Of a stretch of 64,000 nt of DNA, positions 21,780 through 35,299 are shown in pieces. The position numbers and the translations under genes are program-made. The DNA comes from Fasciola hepatica (taxonomy: Eukaryota > Platyhelminthes > Trematoda > Plagiorchiida > Fasciolidae): NCBI GenBank assembly GCA_948099385.1, contig CANUEZ040000151.1, forward strand, positions 6,704,001-6,768,000. The letters run 5' to 3'. The number at the start of each line of letters is the position of its first letter. Position 1 is the first letter of the stretch. Below the pieces are notes generated by a model. That model was not told the DNA's origin, ran no database searches, and saw nothing but the letters and a program-made list of their open reading frames with translations.

Positions 21780-24700
21780 ACAAAAATAACTCTTCTCTAC
21801 TAGTTACCGAAGCCGAAGTGCACGGATGGTGTGAAGCGAACTAAAACCTGTTGTGGAGAACCATGGGTGTGTATTTCAGTGAATACAATGAAGAATACAC
21901 ATATCCTCGGGTTTTTATTCTTTATGGACGCTAGTATTACAAAGTTATTTTAAGAACGAGGTCAAAAGAAATTTACCACTGAATAACTTAATAATAGACA
22001 AAGTCACCAATACTTCCTAGAAATTAATTAGACAGTGAACATCCACCAAGTGAAAAGGACAACTGTTGTCTTTCAGCTCCACCGACGTTGCCTTTGGTTG
22101 CGAAAAGCCCAATGACCGACTTTGCTGTTTATCAAATAATTCATCACGCAACAGTAGAGCTCAGTTTATGACTGAAAGCCGTAAAAGAATCACTTTTCCT
22201 GTTTCATCCGGTGTGTAGAAAATCATCTGCGAGGCTTAAGAACCGATAACCATTTTGGGCTTGCACCTGTGTTGCAAGATTGTGAACCACCAAGCCCAGG
22301 ATATTTGGACTTGCTCTTATGAGTTTGCCTGGAGTGACTGGTTATGGACTTCATGTACGTGGTGACCGACTCAAGCGGAGTTTCAAATACTTGGTCGGAG
22401 CTTGAATCTATAATTGCTGAGTTTGTTGTAGTTAAAGCAGCATACGTGAAATAAGATGGTAATAACACAAGAGAGAGCAGTTTCAATTAGGACTTGGAAA
22501 ATGTGAGACTTTTTGTGTTAGAAAACACTGAATTATTTTCCTTATTGTTGATTCAACAAGTAACAACATACACATTTGTTATGACAAGATCCTATCTTGC
22601 AGTCGCGGATACAGCGATTCGGATATCCAAAAGAAGAAGTGACGAACCCTGAAAACGCTGAGTACCTTCAACTACCAGATGCGCAGTGACATGGAAGTGA
22701 GAAGAGGTACCGTTCGAAATACTTGAACTAAGAGGATTTGTGAAAGTCAGTCTAACCAAGGACTAAGAACACCAACGTAGCAAGAAGGCTCAGACAGGGT
22801 AAAATGTATGTTATTATTATTATTACCGAACTCATTTGTGTACATGGGTGTATAGACTTAAGATGAAAAGTGTTATTTGTTTAATCACAGGTCAAACAAT
22901 CACAGATGGTTGCCGTAGTTCTGATTAGCTGAGGACTTTTGCTGTACATGACCACAAATCTGTAGCATACGGTGTCTCGTGAACTACATGCCAAGTCACC
23001 ACAGAAGGACATTCTGAGGCTATCACATGAAATTAAATTACCATTTGAAAAGCCTGCGTAAATTAGACTGCTCATAGAACGGCTATCAACACTGTACCAA
23101 TAAGTGAGCGCATCGCTCAGAAGCGAAAATCGTTTAACTGTTGTGTGTGGATGAGGCTAATTGTTTCATGTGAAAATAATGTCCGGCATTATATTCGATG
23201 GATAAGCATTGGTATAGTAAAACGGGTAAACTTCCTCCTGCGACAGTGAGCTGTGCAAATTTCATGAGTATCAAGCAGAACAGAAATCCACAACCAGATG
23301 GTTCAGGAACGGGGATAACGAGATCGTCCCGACACAATCAGATCAGATTTCAGGTGGTCAGAGTGCCTCTTTGCAGCGACACTATGTAGTCAAGCCAACG
23401 TAAATGCTTTGTACAACCAGTTAAGAATACGAAGTAGCTACGTAACTACTAAAATACAAGTATAATGTAAATAAATTACTTTACATAGATTACAATATTG
23501 AAAGGAATGTTCACCCCAGGCTGTTTTCCTGCGCTTTCGTGACTGCTTGGATTAGTATGGAACCAGATAAATTGGAGAGTTGTAAAGGACTTGTAGGTGT
23601 TGATATGGGTAAACGAACGTTAATAGAGGACCTAGGAGAATATGTTGAAATGCTCTTACGAAGATCCGCTCGAAGTGGATGTGACCAGTCATCCAGTTTC
23701 TTTGAAGAAAACTCCAGATAAGCAAGAGGACATTGGTGTAAACGTCTAATTTTGCGTAAATTCAAGTGAATACGTACTCACAACTGCGGTCTTCTTAGCC
23801 CTAGGCGTGCAGAGCTTCCTGTTTACGTCGGTTTCTTGCATTCAGTTGACTAGGTTTATCTGTGTTTCTTCCGCTCAGAAGTCACTTGCGAAAGTGCTCC
23901 TAGGGTAACCACGACCCTGATGATTGTCTTGGTGAACCACATGAAGCCACCCGAGGTAAATAGTACAAATAAGCGGAACGATTGCAGCATTTGGCTGTTG
24001 CAGTCCTTCCTTAAACAGAACTTTGTCGGGGCCGACCACTTTTGGCTCCTCCAAGGTGTTCACTCTTGGGAGGGACGTTCAATCAATGTTCTTCGAACCA
24101 TAATCTTCGCGAAACACAGAAGAGCGCACCAGTCAGTATGATGGTGCTTCACCGTTCAGTACTCTCCAGCTAATATTTTGGAGTGGTTAGAATTTGTGCT
24201 ATCAGCCATTACTCACACGAAGTTCGGTATGCTCCATAGTATGAGCCACCACCACTGCTTTCTCTCGTGGTAGCATTTTTGTTACCGATGAAAGATTCCA
24301 ACGAGCGGCGAGAAACCATTCGCACACAGCGCCGTGGACATCACCGAATCAACCGATAAGTGAATGCATGATTTTTCACTAGCTCAAAGTTCCTTGGTCC
24401 CAGTTAGTCTTGATGATGCTCTCATTTCTCACAATTACGGGGACTCACATTCTCCCCACACCTGAATTGGGATGCCATCCTCCTCAAGTAAACTCCATTT
24501 TTGTGCAAATTAATTACCTTTACTTTATCATCAAGGTTTGACAATTTCTATCTCGTTGACTGTTCCATTAAGATCTATGGGGGTCTATGAGCTTTACTGT
24601 TGAAGTTAGAAAGTTGCGGCGATTATAATAACCAGACTTGCTGGCTACCAGATCAAACGATAAACGCACATTTGCAGTAGACACCACTGCAAGTGTCTCT

Positions 24701-25260
24701 GTCTAGCACAACCAACGGAGCGAGCACAGCAAAACAGTACGCGTGAATTTCCGAAATTCCTCCTGGCTCTGTTCGTCAAATAATTTCAATGACCCTCCGT
24801 GAACTACTTTTATGGTCTATGATATTCATTCATACACACCCAAGTGCAACATTTGACACTTACCACAGCATAAGGGCCTAATAACTTTCTTCGATACATA
24901 GTCAAGTGGGATTTTTTTTTAATCAGTATTTGGGTATGCGACCCGATGGCAGTGTTTTCTCAAAGGAGTGTTTGCTCCTTCACTAGCGAAATCACCAGTA
25001 CCGCGATAATAAGTACGCACAGAGGGCGTTATCGCTCTTCGAGAGCATGTTCTAGGGTGGAACATTGTATAAAATTGGACTATCCGCGATCTAGAATGAA
25101 ATTTTATACCTAGGTTCATCACAAAAAAGCTGGTGTTGCATTAGTCGTATTTGTTAGGTTACAAAGGAAATGCAGTACTGTGGTCCTTTGCGTTTTTCAA
25201 TGCGTGTTTGTGCATGAGTGCAGTTAAAAAGGTACAAGTAGTATCCGGACCGGTTTACAA
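21780..25260. other. no gene recognised
   Basis: About 3.5 kb without a recognisable element. It includes a short (ATT)n tract at 22812-22825. Small open frames on both strands have no known motifs. Confidence 0.4.
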
Positions 25261-25298
25261 CACTATTAGGAATGTATTGATGGTTGGCAGATTTTTTG

Positions 25299-25449
25299 AT
25301 AATGTTTTGAGGTGATCCAAGTGTGGCGTGGCCTCGTAGCTCAGCTGGTAGAGCACTCGCGGTACGCAAGCGAGGGTGGTGACCATGTGTGGGTTCGAAT
25401 CCCGCCGAGGCCAGAGACTTTTCACATTTGGATCACCTCAAAACATTAT
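25299..25449. repeat. 27-bp inverted repeat enclosing a tRNA-like cloverleaf
   Basis: The left arm 25299-25325 and right arm 25423-25449 are reverse complements over 27 bases with one mismatch (AAGTGTG against AAATGTG). Between them lies the tRNA-like unit 25330-25413. A direct repeat ATTAGGAATG occurs just outside (about 25265-25274 and 25448-25457). This could be a foldback mobile element or a SINE with its flanks mirrored. Confidence 0.85.
25330..25413 (+). tRNA. tRNA-like sequence with long variable arm, probably non-functional
   Basis: The cloverleaf is readable. The acceptor GGCCTCG pairs perfectly with CGAGGCC (25406-25412), with discriminator A. The D arm is GCTC/GAGC with loop AGCTGGTA. 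The anticodon stem CTCGC/GCGAG encloses a nine-base loop GGTACGCAA, and T stem GTGGG/CCCGC encloses TTCGAAT. Both Pol III boxes (TAGCTCAGCTGG and GGTTCGAATCC) are canonical. The loop has two extra bases, so the anticodon is ambiguous: if the flanking G and A form a mismatched sixth pair, it reads ACG. The 14-base variable region with a GGT/ACC stem is class II-like, which does not suit an ACG arginine tRNA. A tRNA-derived repeat is more likely than a working gene. Confidence 0.55.
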
Positions 25450-26488
<1,039 letters not shown>

Positions 26489-26719
26489 CACCTGCTTGGG
26501 GACAAACATGGTACCTGTTCTACAATAACAGAAGAAAATACAAAGTCTGGAGGGGGTTAAGAGTCAACCTCATGAATAGAACAAGTAAAGGTAAAATGTT
26601 CTCAGTATTTTCACCGTACAGGTTTTGTGGATTTTTTGTCAGTTTTTCAATTGTTTATGGGGAACGGGAAGTTCACAGACAGGCCATATAGCCCTCACGC
26701 CACTAGATTCTTTTCCGAG

Positions 26720-28000
26720 CTATATTTTTCAAAGTCTGTAATCAACGGCAATTCTCATCTCTTGCAACTCAACCAGAAAACCTGGAAGCCCCAACTGAAG
26801 CCAGAGCCAAAGCCAATCTCCTCATTACATATATTGCCTGTACATCATCCCTCAGCAAGGCGATATCATCGGCGTATATCAAGTCAAAAATTCTATTTCT
26901 TGGAAGGTGTTAAACTCCATCTTTGAGAGGATCAGACAGAGCTTTCCGTGGAACATTCTCTGTGGCAAAGTTGAAGAGAAATTTGGATATAGTGTAATCT
27001 TATCGTACTCCACTGGAGACAACAAAAGAGGGGAAAGCTGGCAGTAGGCCCTGACCTGACTTGAGGTGTGACGAGACAACTCTTTGACGGTTGATACGTA
27101 CTCCCCAAGTAATCCGATTAGCAACAAACTAACCCCTTTGTACAATCCTATCGACAGAGCCAGAGACCGCGCGAAAATCCAGGAACGCAATAATTCTTGG
27201 TATCTAGAAAGTTTAACGGTGCTACAGCATTTGTCGGAAGGTGAACAATTGACCGATAGATCCACGACCTGAATGAAACCCAGCCTCCTCTTTACGAGGC
27301 TGCTCTTCACGCGTTTGACACAGTCTGCGAAGCATGACAGACGCAAGTGTCTTGGGAGCTATCGCGATAAGGCTTACAACCTTATGGCTAGCGAAGCCAC
27401 TGCCAGAGCCCTTCTTCAAGACAAGGACAACCATCTATTTACTCCACAACGGGGAAACCTGCTAAGGATTTAAAACTTTTGACAACAAAACATAATGTTC
27501 TCCTTGTCATCTTTAAAGAGCTGGAGGAAGACCATCGGAGCCCGGTGGTTTGTGACATCCTAAGGCCTGGTTTTACTTTCGGATTACAGCCTCAGCAGGT
27601 AGCTCTGTCGAAAGGGACTCCGGGACACGTGCCAGCAGGGTGATTAGAGAGGATGACACTGGGGAGCAGTTGAACGGTGTCTGAATGTGCTCCGCTCAGC
27701 TTTCAAGAAGCAGCTGTTGACCGTGAGTCGGCAAACCATTAGGTTCTCCGATTGTTTCATTCACAACTAGTGGCTTCCCACCGGTAATTCCGATGAGACA
27801 GAACAGCCTACTCGAATTTCCCATGGTTTCAGCGCGTTGCGTATCTTACGCTCTTTGCGACCACCAGATCTCGCTGGCCCTCCGATGGCTTGTATTGAGT
27901 GCACTTCTCAGTACGAGTCGTGCTTCTTTAAACTCGTTTCCAGCTGCGGTCAACTAACATTTTTTGAGTTGACACAGAGATTCATCAGAAATCGAGGGAC
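26720..28000 (-). pseudogene. RTE-like reverse transcriptase, decayed but with intact YADD
   Basis: The minus strand carries the RT of an RTE-type element in order: VVLVLKKGSGSGFASHKVVS (27434-27375), corresponding to the VPIFKKGDR block; TREEQPRKEEAGFHSGRGSI, corresponding to REEQAGFRSGRGCID; QLFTFRQML; the SVDR-like motif A region in shifted frames; SSQVRAYCQLSP, corresponding to SGRVRVYGxLSP; and the catalytic box FDLIYADDIALLRDD, with YADD codons at 26876-26865. Several frameshifts and stops split it. The upstream endonuclease is at 28300-28981, so the element was long. The C-terminal RTE block is missing before the (TA)n array. Confidence 0.85.
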
Positions 28001-28300
28001 ACAATTTACTAGACCATCGGAAAGCAATGAGCTTTTATAAGCGACCAGTGCGGGTATATCTTATCAGGTGAATCTTTAGCTAGCATTTTGCTGGCCCGTT
28101 TTGGAAGGCCAATAGGAGACATAGAAGGGAAAGTTAGTCACAATCTAACAATCTTTGCAGCATGCATTTGGAGCGCCCTCCGAAGCAAATGGTCAACTTA
28201 GTGCAAGCTAATGCACTGCGGGAATCAAGGGGAATGCTCCAGTATGAGCGACAGTATTGTGTGCAATCCCGTTATTTGTGGCTTATAGCAGTGTTGTAGA
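28001..28300 (-). other. RTE linker between endonuclease and RT, eroded
   Basis: Lies between the endonuclease and RT parts of the same minus-strand element. No motif is secure. Confidence 0.4.
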
Positions 28301-28981
28301 TCGGGGTCTATTACTGACTCGACGAAAGTGGATGCCATGTGGCGTGGAGATTGGAGCCGCTGAAGTTGCCATTGGCGGGGAAAAAGCTGTGATCAGAGCA
28401 CAGAGCTAAACGCCGTTCGATATTGTCCGAACGACAGGAACCTAGCCCAAAGGGCCTCCTAAATGCTTCTCGTTCGTTGGCAACCGACCAAATCTATCAT
28501 TCATATCTTTTGAAAAACCACGATATTTGACCGGTCCGCTAATGCGAGAGGTCGAGAAGCTTTCAGTAAAAGTTATCTCTCATTGTATTTGGACATATCT
28601 GCGTCTGTCGGAACGGCGACTGCTCAATTTGCATGAACCCGTGAGTCTCACTACACACGAAGGACTGTCGACTGGGGTCGAGTCTAGTAGCGCCGCTTCC
28701 ACCCTTGCACTGAGTGTTGTTCGAAAGGCAACAATACTACAAACCATAGCTCCAGTGTCTCCGTAAAATTGTAAGCGAAGCCTAATAGAAGGATTAGCTG
28801 AGGGCGTCAATCGAATAATGGAACAGGAGTCGTGAATGCGAGTCTCCAGAAAGCAACATACATAAATGGCAAGGGACTCAAGAGTACGTGCTAAACCAGC
28901 TTGTTTTCCTATACTCACCAGGGTTTGCACACTGAAGGTGGTTAGTCTGAATGGACATCGAGGATAAAGGAGGGCATCCAC
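28301..28981 (-). pseudogene. RTE-like endonuclease domain, decayed
   Basis: A 133-codon minus-strand frame (28981-28580) reads GLARTLESLAIYVCCFLETR, then IHDSCSIIRL, then GDTGAMVCSIVAF, and ends KLSSRRSDRRRYVQ. This fits the N-terminal half of an AP-type endonuclease, with CCFLETRI standing for the catalytic LSETRI block. Beyond it, in broken frames, DRFGRLPTNEKHLGGPLG corresponds to the AxVGxLxxxExxLGG block after the GDxN motif. The frame that would carry GDMN itself is destroyed. Confidence 0.75.
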
Positions 28982-29754
28982 TGGTGATTGCGTGTTCGAT
29001 GTGACTCGGAATCTAGTTGAAGAAGGACTATAGAGAACATAGCCAGGATTTCCACTGGTGGCAAGGAAGACCTAAAGATCCCGTAGAGCCAGATAAAGGA
29101 GGAGAGTGAGGAAAGTGGGCGGAAATGGGCAAGTAAGTTCTAGTGTGCTGTGTGAGAGAGTGTTCATGAGGGAGTGTGAAGAGGCCGCCCGTCATTTTAT
29201 GAATGGTATCTTCCATGGTTGTGGCCTTGTGGGCTATTGCACTATCTCGCCATCCGGTCCAGAACAAGCCTTTTTTGAGGACGAACCTATGGCCTCTGAG
29301 CAGCCAAGCGCGTCCGGCAAGGCAACATCCCCCGTCCAGATGAACCGATGGCCAACTGATGGTTCATTCATCTCCTCTGGAAACCTCCGAGAGCCGGTGA
29401 CTGCTCATTTCATGCTCTCTCCGGATGACGCTAGACATTTTGGGTACCCTGTTCATCCCCCCACCACAGACACCGGTGAGCAGTGTCGCACTCCTCATGC
29501 GCCACGCGCATTTGGTATGGAACCAGGGTTTAGCCAACTACCTTATGCTAAATGCATGTCAGTCAACCCGGGTGCGGAGCTCCGGACATTTCTTTCATCC
29601 TCTCACATTGCTGGGACCACCTACTCTGACTGGAAGGCAGTAAGTAGGATTTCCTCAGCGGAGAGAGAGAAGAAGTGTAACTATCTCAGAGTCTGAAACA
29701 CTCGTTCCAGACTGCATTGAGGCATTTGAAAGCATGTGTGTATGTATGCACGCG
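28982..29754. other. possible RTE 5' region; 196-codon plus frame of unknown meaning
   Basis: A plus-strand frame spans 29106-29696, the longest non-repeat open frame in the window apart from 8724-9482. It has no recognised domain, signal peptide or repeats. It lies antisense to and upstream of the RTE element, so it is probably the 5' untranslated region of that element read backwards. Confidence 0.35.
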
Positions 29755-30176
29755 TGTATGTATGTATGTATGTATGTATGTATGTATGTATGTATGTATG
29801 TATGTATGTATGTATGTATGTATGTATGTATGTATGTATGTATGTATGTATGTATGTATGTATGTATGTATGTATGTATGTATGTATGTATGTATGTATG
29901 TATGTATGTATGTATGTATGTATGTATGTATGTATGTATGTATGTATGTATGTATGTATGTATGTATGTATGTATGTATGTATGTATGTATGTATGTATG
30001 TATGTATGTATGTATGTATGTATGTATGTATGTATGTATGTATGTATGTATGTATGTATGTATGTATGTATGTATGTATGTATGTATGTATGTATGTATG
30101 TATGTATGTATGTATGTATGTATGTATGTATGTATGTATGTATGTATGTATGTATGTATGTATGTATGTATGTATG

Positions 30177-30206
<30 letters not shown>
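29755..30206. repeat. (TGTA)113 microsatellite
   Basis: About 452 bases of TGTA units with no interruption that I can see. The open frames in all plus frames (MYVC repeats) and on the minus strand (HTYI repeats) are products of the repeat and not genes. Confidence 0.98.
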
Positions 30207-30209
<3 letters not shown>

Positions 30210-31400
30210 GTGTTGTGTGGCCAACTCATGTGTAGTTGGAATTCGCACGTGATTCATTCCGGTCCAATTGGTTTTGCACTCGCATACTCGCTGCCTGTCT
30301 ATCCCACGCTCTGCTTTGTTCCACTTTACCAATCAGTTGCGGCTAGGTGCGAGTGAATCAGGCATTGATTCTTTGTTCCGGTCAGCTTGACACGTTATCA
30401 TGCCTAGGGCTGACAATAGACGTTTCACTTATTTGCTTGCTTGCCCGCTTACGTACATGTTTACCAATGTCTGAATAGACAGATCAGTTGCGTGCTGTGT
30501 TCTCCGAAATCTAAACACAATGGTATGCTTGTACGTAGGTTGACGTGCATATATGCATTCCTGACGTGTCTGAGCCAAATTGTGACGGAAATCACTTTGC
30601 ACTCTAATACCCGAAATGGTAAGTGATGCTAGTTTATTATTTTCTGGTGGTTATTTCAGGCAATACTGCTTGGATGTGTGGCCCAGAAATTCAGAAATAC
30701 GAATCTCTGATCTGACAAAATAACTTTTCACTGGTGGATAGCTAACACTTTATGTGCTCTCGTCAGGTATCTCAATTGGGAATGTTCAGCAATGAGTTTG
30801 TGAAAATGGGTTGTAAGTTTTTACCGTTTTTTAGAAGAAACTGTATTCAGAACAAAACTGAATTTTAAAAAAGTGATTCTAGAAAACTTGTTACCCGTGA
30901 AATTATTGCACCAGCTAAAGTACGAATAATCTGTTTAGTTCAGTTTCAACGACCACAAACCAGCAATGTGTGTGGTGGCTTTGATTTTCAACTTTCAGCG
31001 GGGACCTCAACTGGAAATAACCAAGTGCGTGGAAAGAGCAAAAAGAGAAATACAAATAATTGTAGAAAAAATCCACGGGGAAATTCTGTAGATACAAGAG
31101 CACAGCTGATCACAATATCGATCCGTACGTTCCAACATATCTAACTACCGGGAGCGAGGATCTATTAGACCCCATTGAGGAAGCCTAACCAGCAGTACGT
31201 GACCAAATCCCCCAGGTTGGAAGTTTCAGACCTTACTTCCACGCTGTGGAGTGACCAACCATTGTCGCCACTGCGAACAAAGTGTGCCGAGGAATCCTGT
31301 CCGGGGAAGTGCGCAATGCACTTCCCAACTATTAGCATATTGACCTTCAGTGTTCCGTCCAATGATTTGTTTCTTGTGCCTAATACTTTGTGCTTAACCC
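30207..31400. other. no gene recognised
   Basis: No motif found. The plus frame at 31175-31567 (130 codons) has no recognised domain. Confidence 0.35.
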
Positions 31401-31475
31401 CAGCTTTGATGATGAGCTGTCCCCACCATACTCAAACAATGCTACGAAGAAATCACTGTTCGAATCTTGATAATC

Positions 31476-32231
31476 TCAGTGTATCCACCACAAGCAGTGC
31501 CATCTGTATGCCTTATCATATTCGGAGTCAGGAGGATTCGACTGCGCACATCCCACACTGCAAGTGAGGATGCAGATATTCATTGAGTATTTGACTGCAT
31601 TAGTGGCCTCAAGTAAGGCCTGTTCGATTTCTATCCATCTTCCATCTGGATCCTGGGTATTCGCCTGCATCGATAACCTGCTGGATGATGAGCACATAAA
31701 TAGCCAGCCCCAACTATTATATCCTTATGGCGCACGTTACGAAGCAGGTTAAACGTATTATATTATGAATCAACTCCAGCCTCAGGAGAGCTAGTTGGGG
31801 CACACAGAAATGACAAACGAGCACTGACACGTCAGTCAGTTGTTGTTGACATACACGGAGCCGTCCAACCGAACTACACATAGACGATTGCTGTCTGGAA
31901 TCGAGGCAAGCAGGACACATTCTGTCCTGGTTCTCAGATTGGTGCTCACCCCTACCTGAGTACGGGCAACAGACACCAAATAGCACGACGAGCGAAGAGT
32001 GAATTTGAGAAGCCCAGTTCGTATCTGTGGAACAAAGTGTTATATTACTGAATTTGGGTCTTGTATGCGTGTTTCGGACAGACGATGCAAATCTGTGCTG
32101 GAAGTTTCAAGAGTCCTAATTGGGACAGCCCGCTGCCCCGTTCGGCAAAGTATGTGAAAGTTGAAAACAGCTAAATGAAGAGAATACTGAGTTCTAAGAA
32201 TCGGTTTTCTGATTTTCTTTTTCTCCTCCAC
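31476..32231 (-). pseudogene. RTE-like endonuclease fragment, strongly decayed
   Basis: On the minus strand, 32231-32040 ends with RTLETSSTDLHRLSETRIQD PNSVI (LSETRIQD is the catalytic block of RTE-type endonucleases), closely resembling the piece at 28981-28580. Downstream, DPDGRWIEIEQALLEATNAV (31697-31476) may be the linker before the RT. Intervening frames are too broken to read, and no RT follows. Confidence 0.5.
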
Positions 32232-32239
32232 GAGTTATA

Positions 32240-34535
32240 AGTTATCGGTCACGACTTGTTATGGCTTCTCGTATCCATTTAGAACTTGAACTTGAAGGAT
32301 GAAGAGCAAACGAAATGAGACGTTTTCCAAGGTAACAGTAGAGATTTCTAGGCGAATTTTTATTAGCATCTGCCCAAATCGCAGAACAGGATATCCTTTG
32401 ACAATCTCACCAGAGCCTTTAACTCCAAAATATCACTCACAAAGGAATGGAGCTTTAACCCAGCGCATTACGGTAGCCCAAGCACTTACAAACTTCTTGT
32501 CCGCCATGGGAGACGCGATTGATGTCCGCATCCTGTCTTGTCCCCTCTGGAGCTCAATTATTGATCTGCTTTTCCAGCCCCGTAACCCATGCACGACTAT
32601 TAAGTAAGAAATAAGCCCACAGAAAATACATTTTAAAAGAAAACTAAGGATGATTCACCAGGAGATACGTACTCACCGAACGTTTACAACGATAAGACCA
32701 CATCTGGTTGCTCATGAAGACACTTCACAATGCTGTTCGCTGAAAGGTAGCATACTTCCTACACGGCGAAGCTTGTATTATCGTGTTTCTCACCAAGGAA
32801 CATATATATCCAGGTGACATTACATGTTTTTAAAGGAAACCAACCATACAAGCTGAATAAAATTCATGACAATGAGGCATACACTGTTTAGCTGTAGTCC
32901 AGTATTTTTCTGATCGCTTGCTACTGTGTACTCATTTATGAATCCTTCATATCCGAAAAATATGATACATTCATCTATTCTCATTCGTGCCAATACCACA
33001 CAATGTATGCCAAGATACATAAGGGATGTATGCAGTCAAAAAGGCCGCGTTAGAGATCCTGGTTCACATCGATTGTGACACAGATCTACCAAGAGACCGG
33101 GTGTGAACAGATTATCAGATGCTCAATGTGTAAGCCATCGGACTGTCTAGCAGCTGTCACTGGGATGGGAGTGGGTCCCGGGTAGACTAAGTGCACGCTC
33201 TATTTGCTTCTGATCACAAAAAGGGGAGTTGTGCGAGCGAATTCGGTCTGCTTCCGCTGTAGCCAAGGTGTGACTCTTCATGAGCCTGGACAACCGACCA
33301 CCGACCCTATGCAGGAGGCCAAAACACTCAATCCACACACACTGCAGAGTTAGTCTTAGCCAAGTGTGAAATAACTGCGTTAGTAATCGACTTAATCAGT
33401 TTGTATAAGGAATAAAGAGGGATTCCCCGTAGACTTGAAATCTATAAACTTGTTCCAATTTTGTCAAAAAGATGCTACAATTGAAAATAATTTTTCACCC
33501 GTATGAACCTAAAAGTAGTACACGATAGAGTAAGTTTCCTTTCTGCATATTCTAGTACATTTCGACGCATGCTACCATGTGCACAGTGCAAATGACTTAC
33601 AAGGGACAATAAAATTGAATAGAAGAAAATACCAACGAGAAGTTGTCAAGCGGTAATGTACGTGGACAGCTGCATGCATCCATACGGTTCCTAACCGGCT
33701 CCACGGGAGAATCGAAATCTGAAAAGAACAGAATAGTGAGGATGTGTTCATGAAGCAAGACAAGGTATTATCGGTGAATAATTTATGGATCCATTGGAAA
33801 GTGACCTGGTTATATCATGAAGATGAGATTACCAAGAGCTGACCACGTGCGTTTGATCGAATCCTGAATAGGAATCAACTGCACACCGCACCGCGTGCAG
33901 CTCTTCACTGGAGTGGCCGAGGGCGCATACTACTGACTGAGTTAAATAGGTGATTACTCAAAATACAAGTATGGTCAGTATTATTGCGCGATCAAGCTGC
34001 ACGTCTGAAAGAAACAAAATGAAAACGGAGGATAAAAACATGATTGCATCCTGCGATCGGATTACGACGGCTTTTGAGTAGAATGGACAGCCGGTTTACT
34101 AACAAGCCCTGCAGATACGTTTGGCTGACTTCGGTTGGTCCCGAACAAGTGATCTCCAACCAAAAACGTTTGTGCCACGCATGTTCTCTGGGTAATTGGG
34201 GGACCCTACTACCACTTCAATTAAAGACGCTGTCCCTTCTCATGAGTATTTCGTAACTTCAGGTAAAACCTACGTAACTTCCAGTAATGCCTCAATCACA
34301 TCTCTCTCCAAACACTGACATGGTTGGTTTGGCAATTGTCACTTGTCGTCTGCCCACGAAATCTCTCTGCCCGATGATCACCCACATCGCGATGGTGACT
34401 GGTGAGCCGAATTCCCGTTGATAAATGCAACAGTACGTGAGGGACTACCGGAAATGTGACCATTGAGTCAACTGCGTGATTGAAGAGCAAAGAATCAGGG
34501 ACAAATTGAGACGACCAATAAAGCGACGGCGTTAG
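32240..34535. other. no gene recognised
   Basis: About 2.3 kb with no recognisable element; short frames only. Confidence 0.4.
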
Positions 34536-34537
34536 TA

Positions 34538-34623
34538 TGTGTGTATATAAGTGTGTGTGTGTGTGTGTGTTTGTATGTGTGTACGTGTGTGTGTATGTAT
34601 GTGTGTGTGTACATGTGTGTGTA
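34538..34623. repeat. imperfect (GT)n tract
   Basis: GT-rich microsatellite with TATG and ACGT interruptions. Confidence 0.9.
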
Positions 34624-34860
34624 GCCTAACAAAAAAGAAGCAATCCATACACGTGACTATGTTGAGTTCTGTGTGAAGTCTAGTCGCTCGTGAAATGACT
34701 ATTTCATAATGACGAAGATGACTTTGACAGCGCGACGCACATTTCGTACACCCGATACCAAGTCACGTGTCTTGAATGCGTATGAAGCTGGGGTGGACTG
34801 GTGATTGGTGGTTGATGCATTCGGCGTCAAGAGAAAAACTGCAATGACCTTCTGTGCTTA

Positions 34861-35299
34861 CTCATGGTGGGAGACGTTGCGGAACAAGCAAAATAGGAAA
34901 GAGTATGTTTAAAAATTATTCTAGCATTCATTGACATAGTTACCTAGAGCAGATTCAGTGGTACAAGGCCCACAATCACGAGTTCGTATGAATAGACGAG
35001 ACCAGGGTTTTGGTAAATCCCCAAAAGGGACAAGGGCTCGGATACCAGTGGCAAGCAGCCGACACTAAAACTCGCACATGGTAGATGCGGTGAATACCAA
35101 TGGTTTAATTGATTTAGCTATTGAAAGAGGATCGTACACTGTCTCAATGTGTCTACAGTGGTTGAATGGTCCCTTTCATGCTCAAACTTCTATCGGGTTC
35201 GCAGCACCGAGAACTTTAGCGAGGGCTGGGCTTCAGTCCTAGGAATTAGCTCCTTTACTTCATGAACAGAAGAACGTCTGAAACGTCTCCCACCATGAG
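34861..35299. repeat. inverted repeat pair, 18 bp perfect
   Basis: CTCATGGTGGGAGACGTT at 34861-34878 is the exact reverse complement of 35282-35299. Similarity continues weakly on the outer side (GACCTTCTGTGCTTA against CACCTTCCATGTTTG). The two look like opposed copies of one diverged repeat about 400 bases apart. Confidence 0.7.

Noticed and set aside
25330..25413. Functional arginine or class II tRNA gene
   Set aside because: Nine-base anticodon loop, long variable arm inconsistent with the apparent ACG anticodon, and an inverted-repeat setting; treated as tRNA-derived.
29655..30356. Long open frames of 157-225 codons on both strands encoding MYVC or HTYI repeats
   Set aside because: They are the (TGTA)n microsatellite, whose four-base unit contains no stop in any frame.
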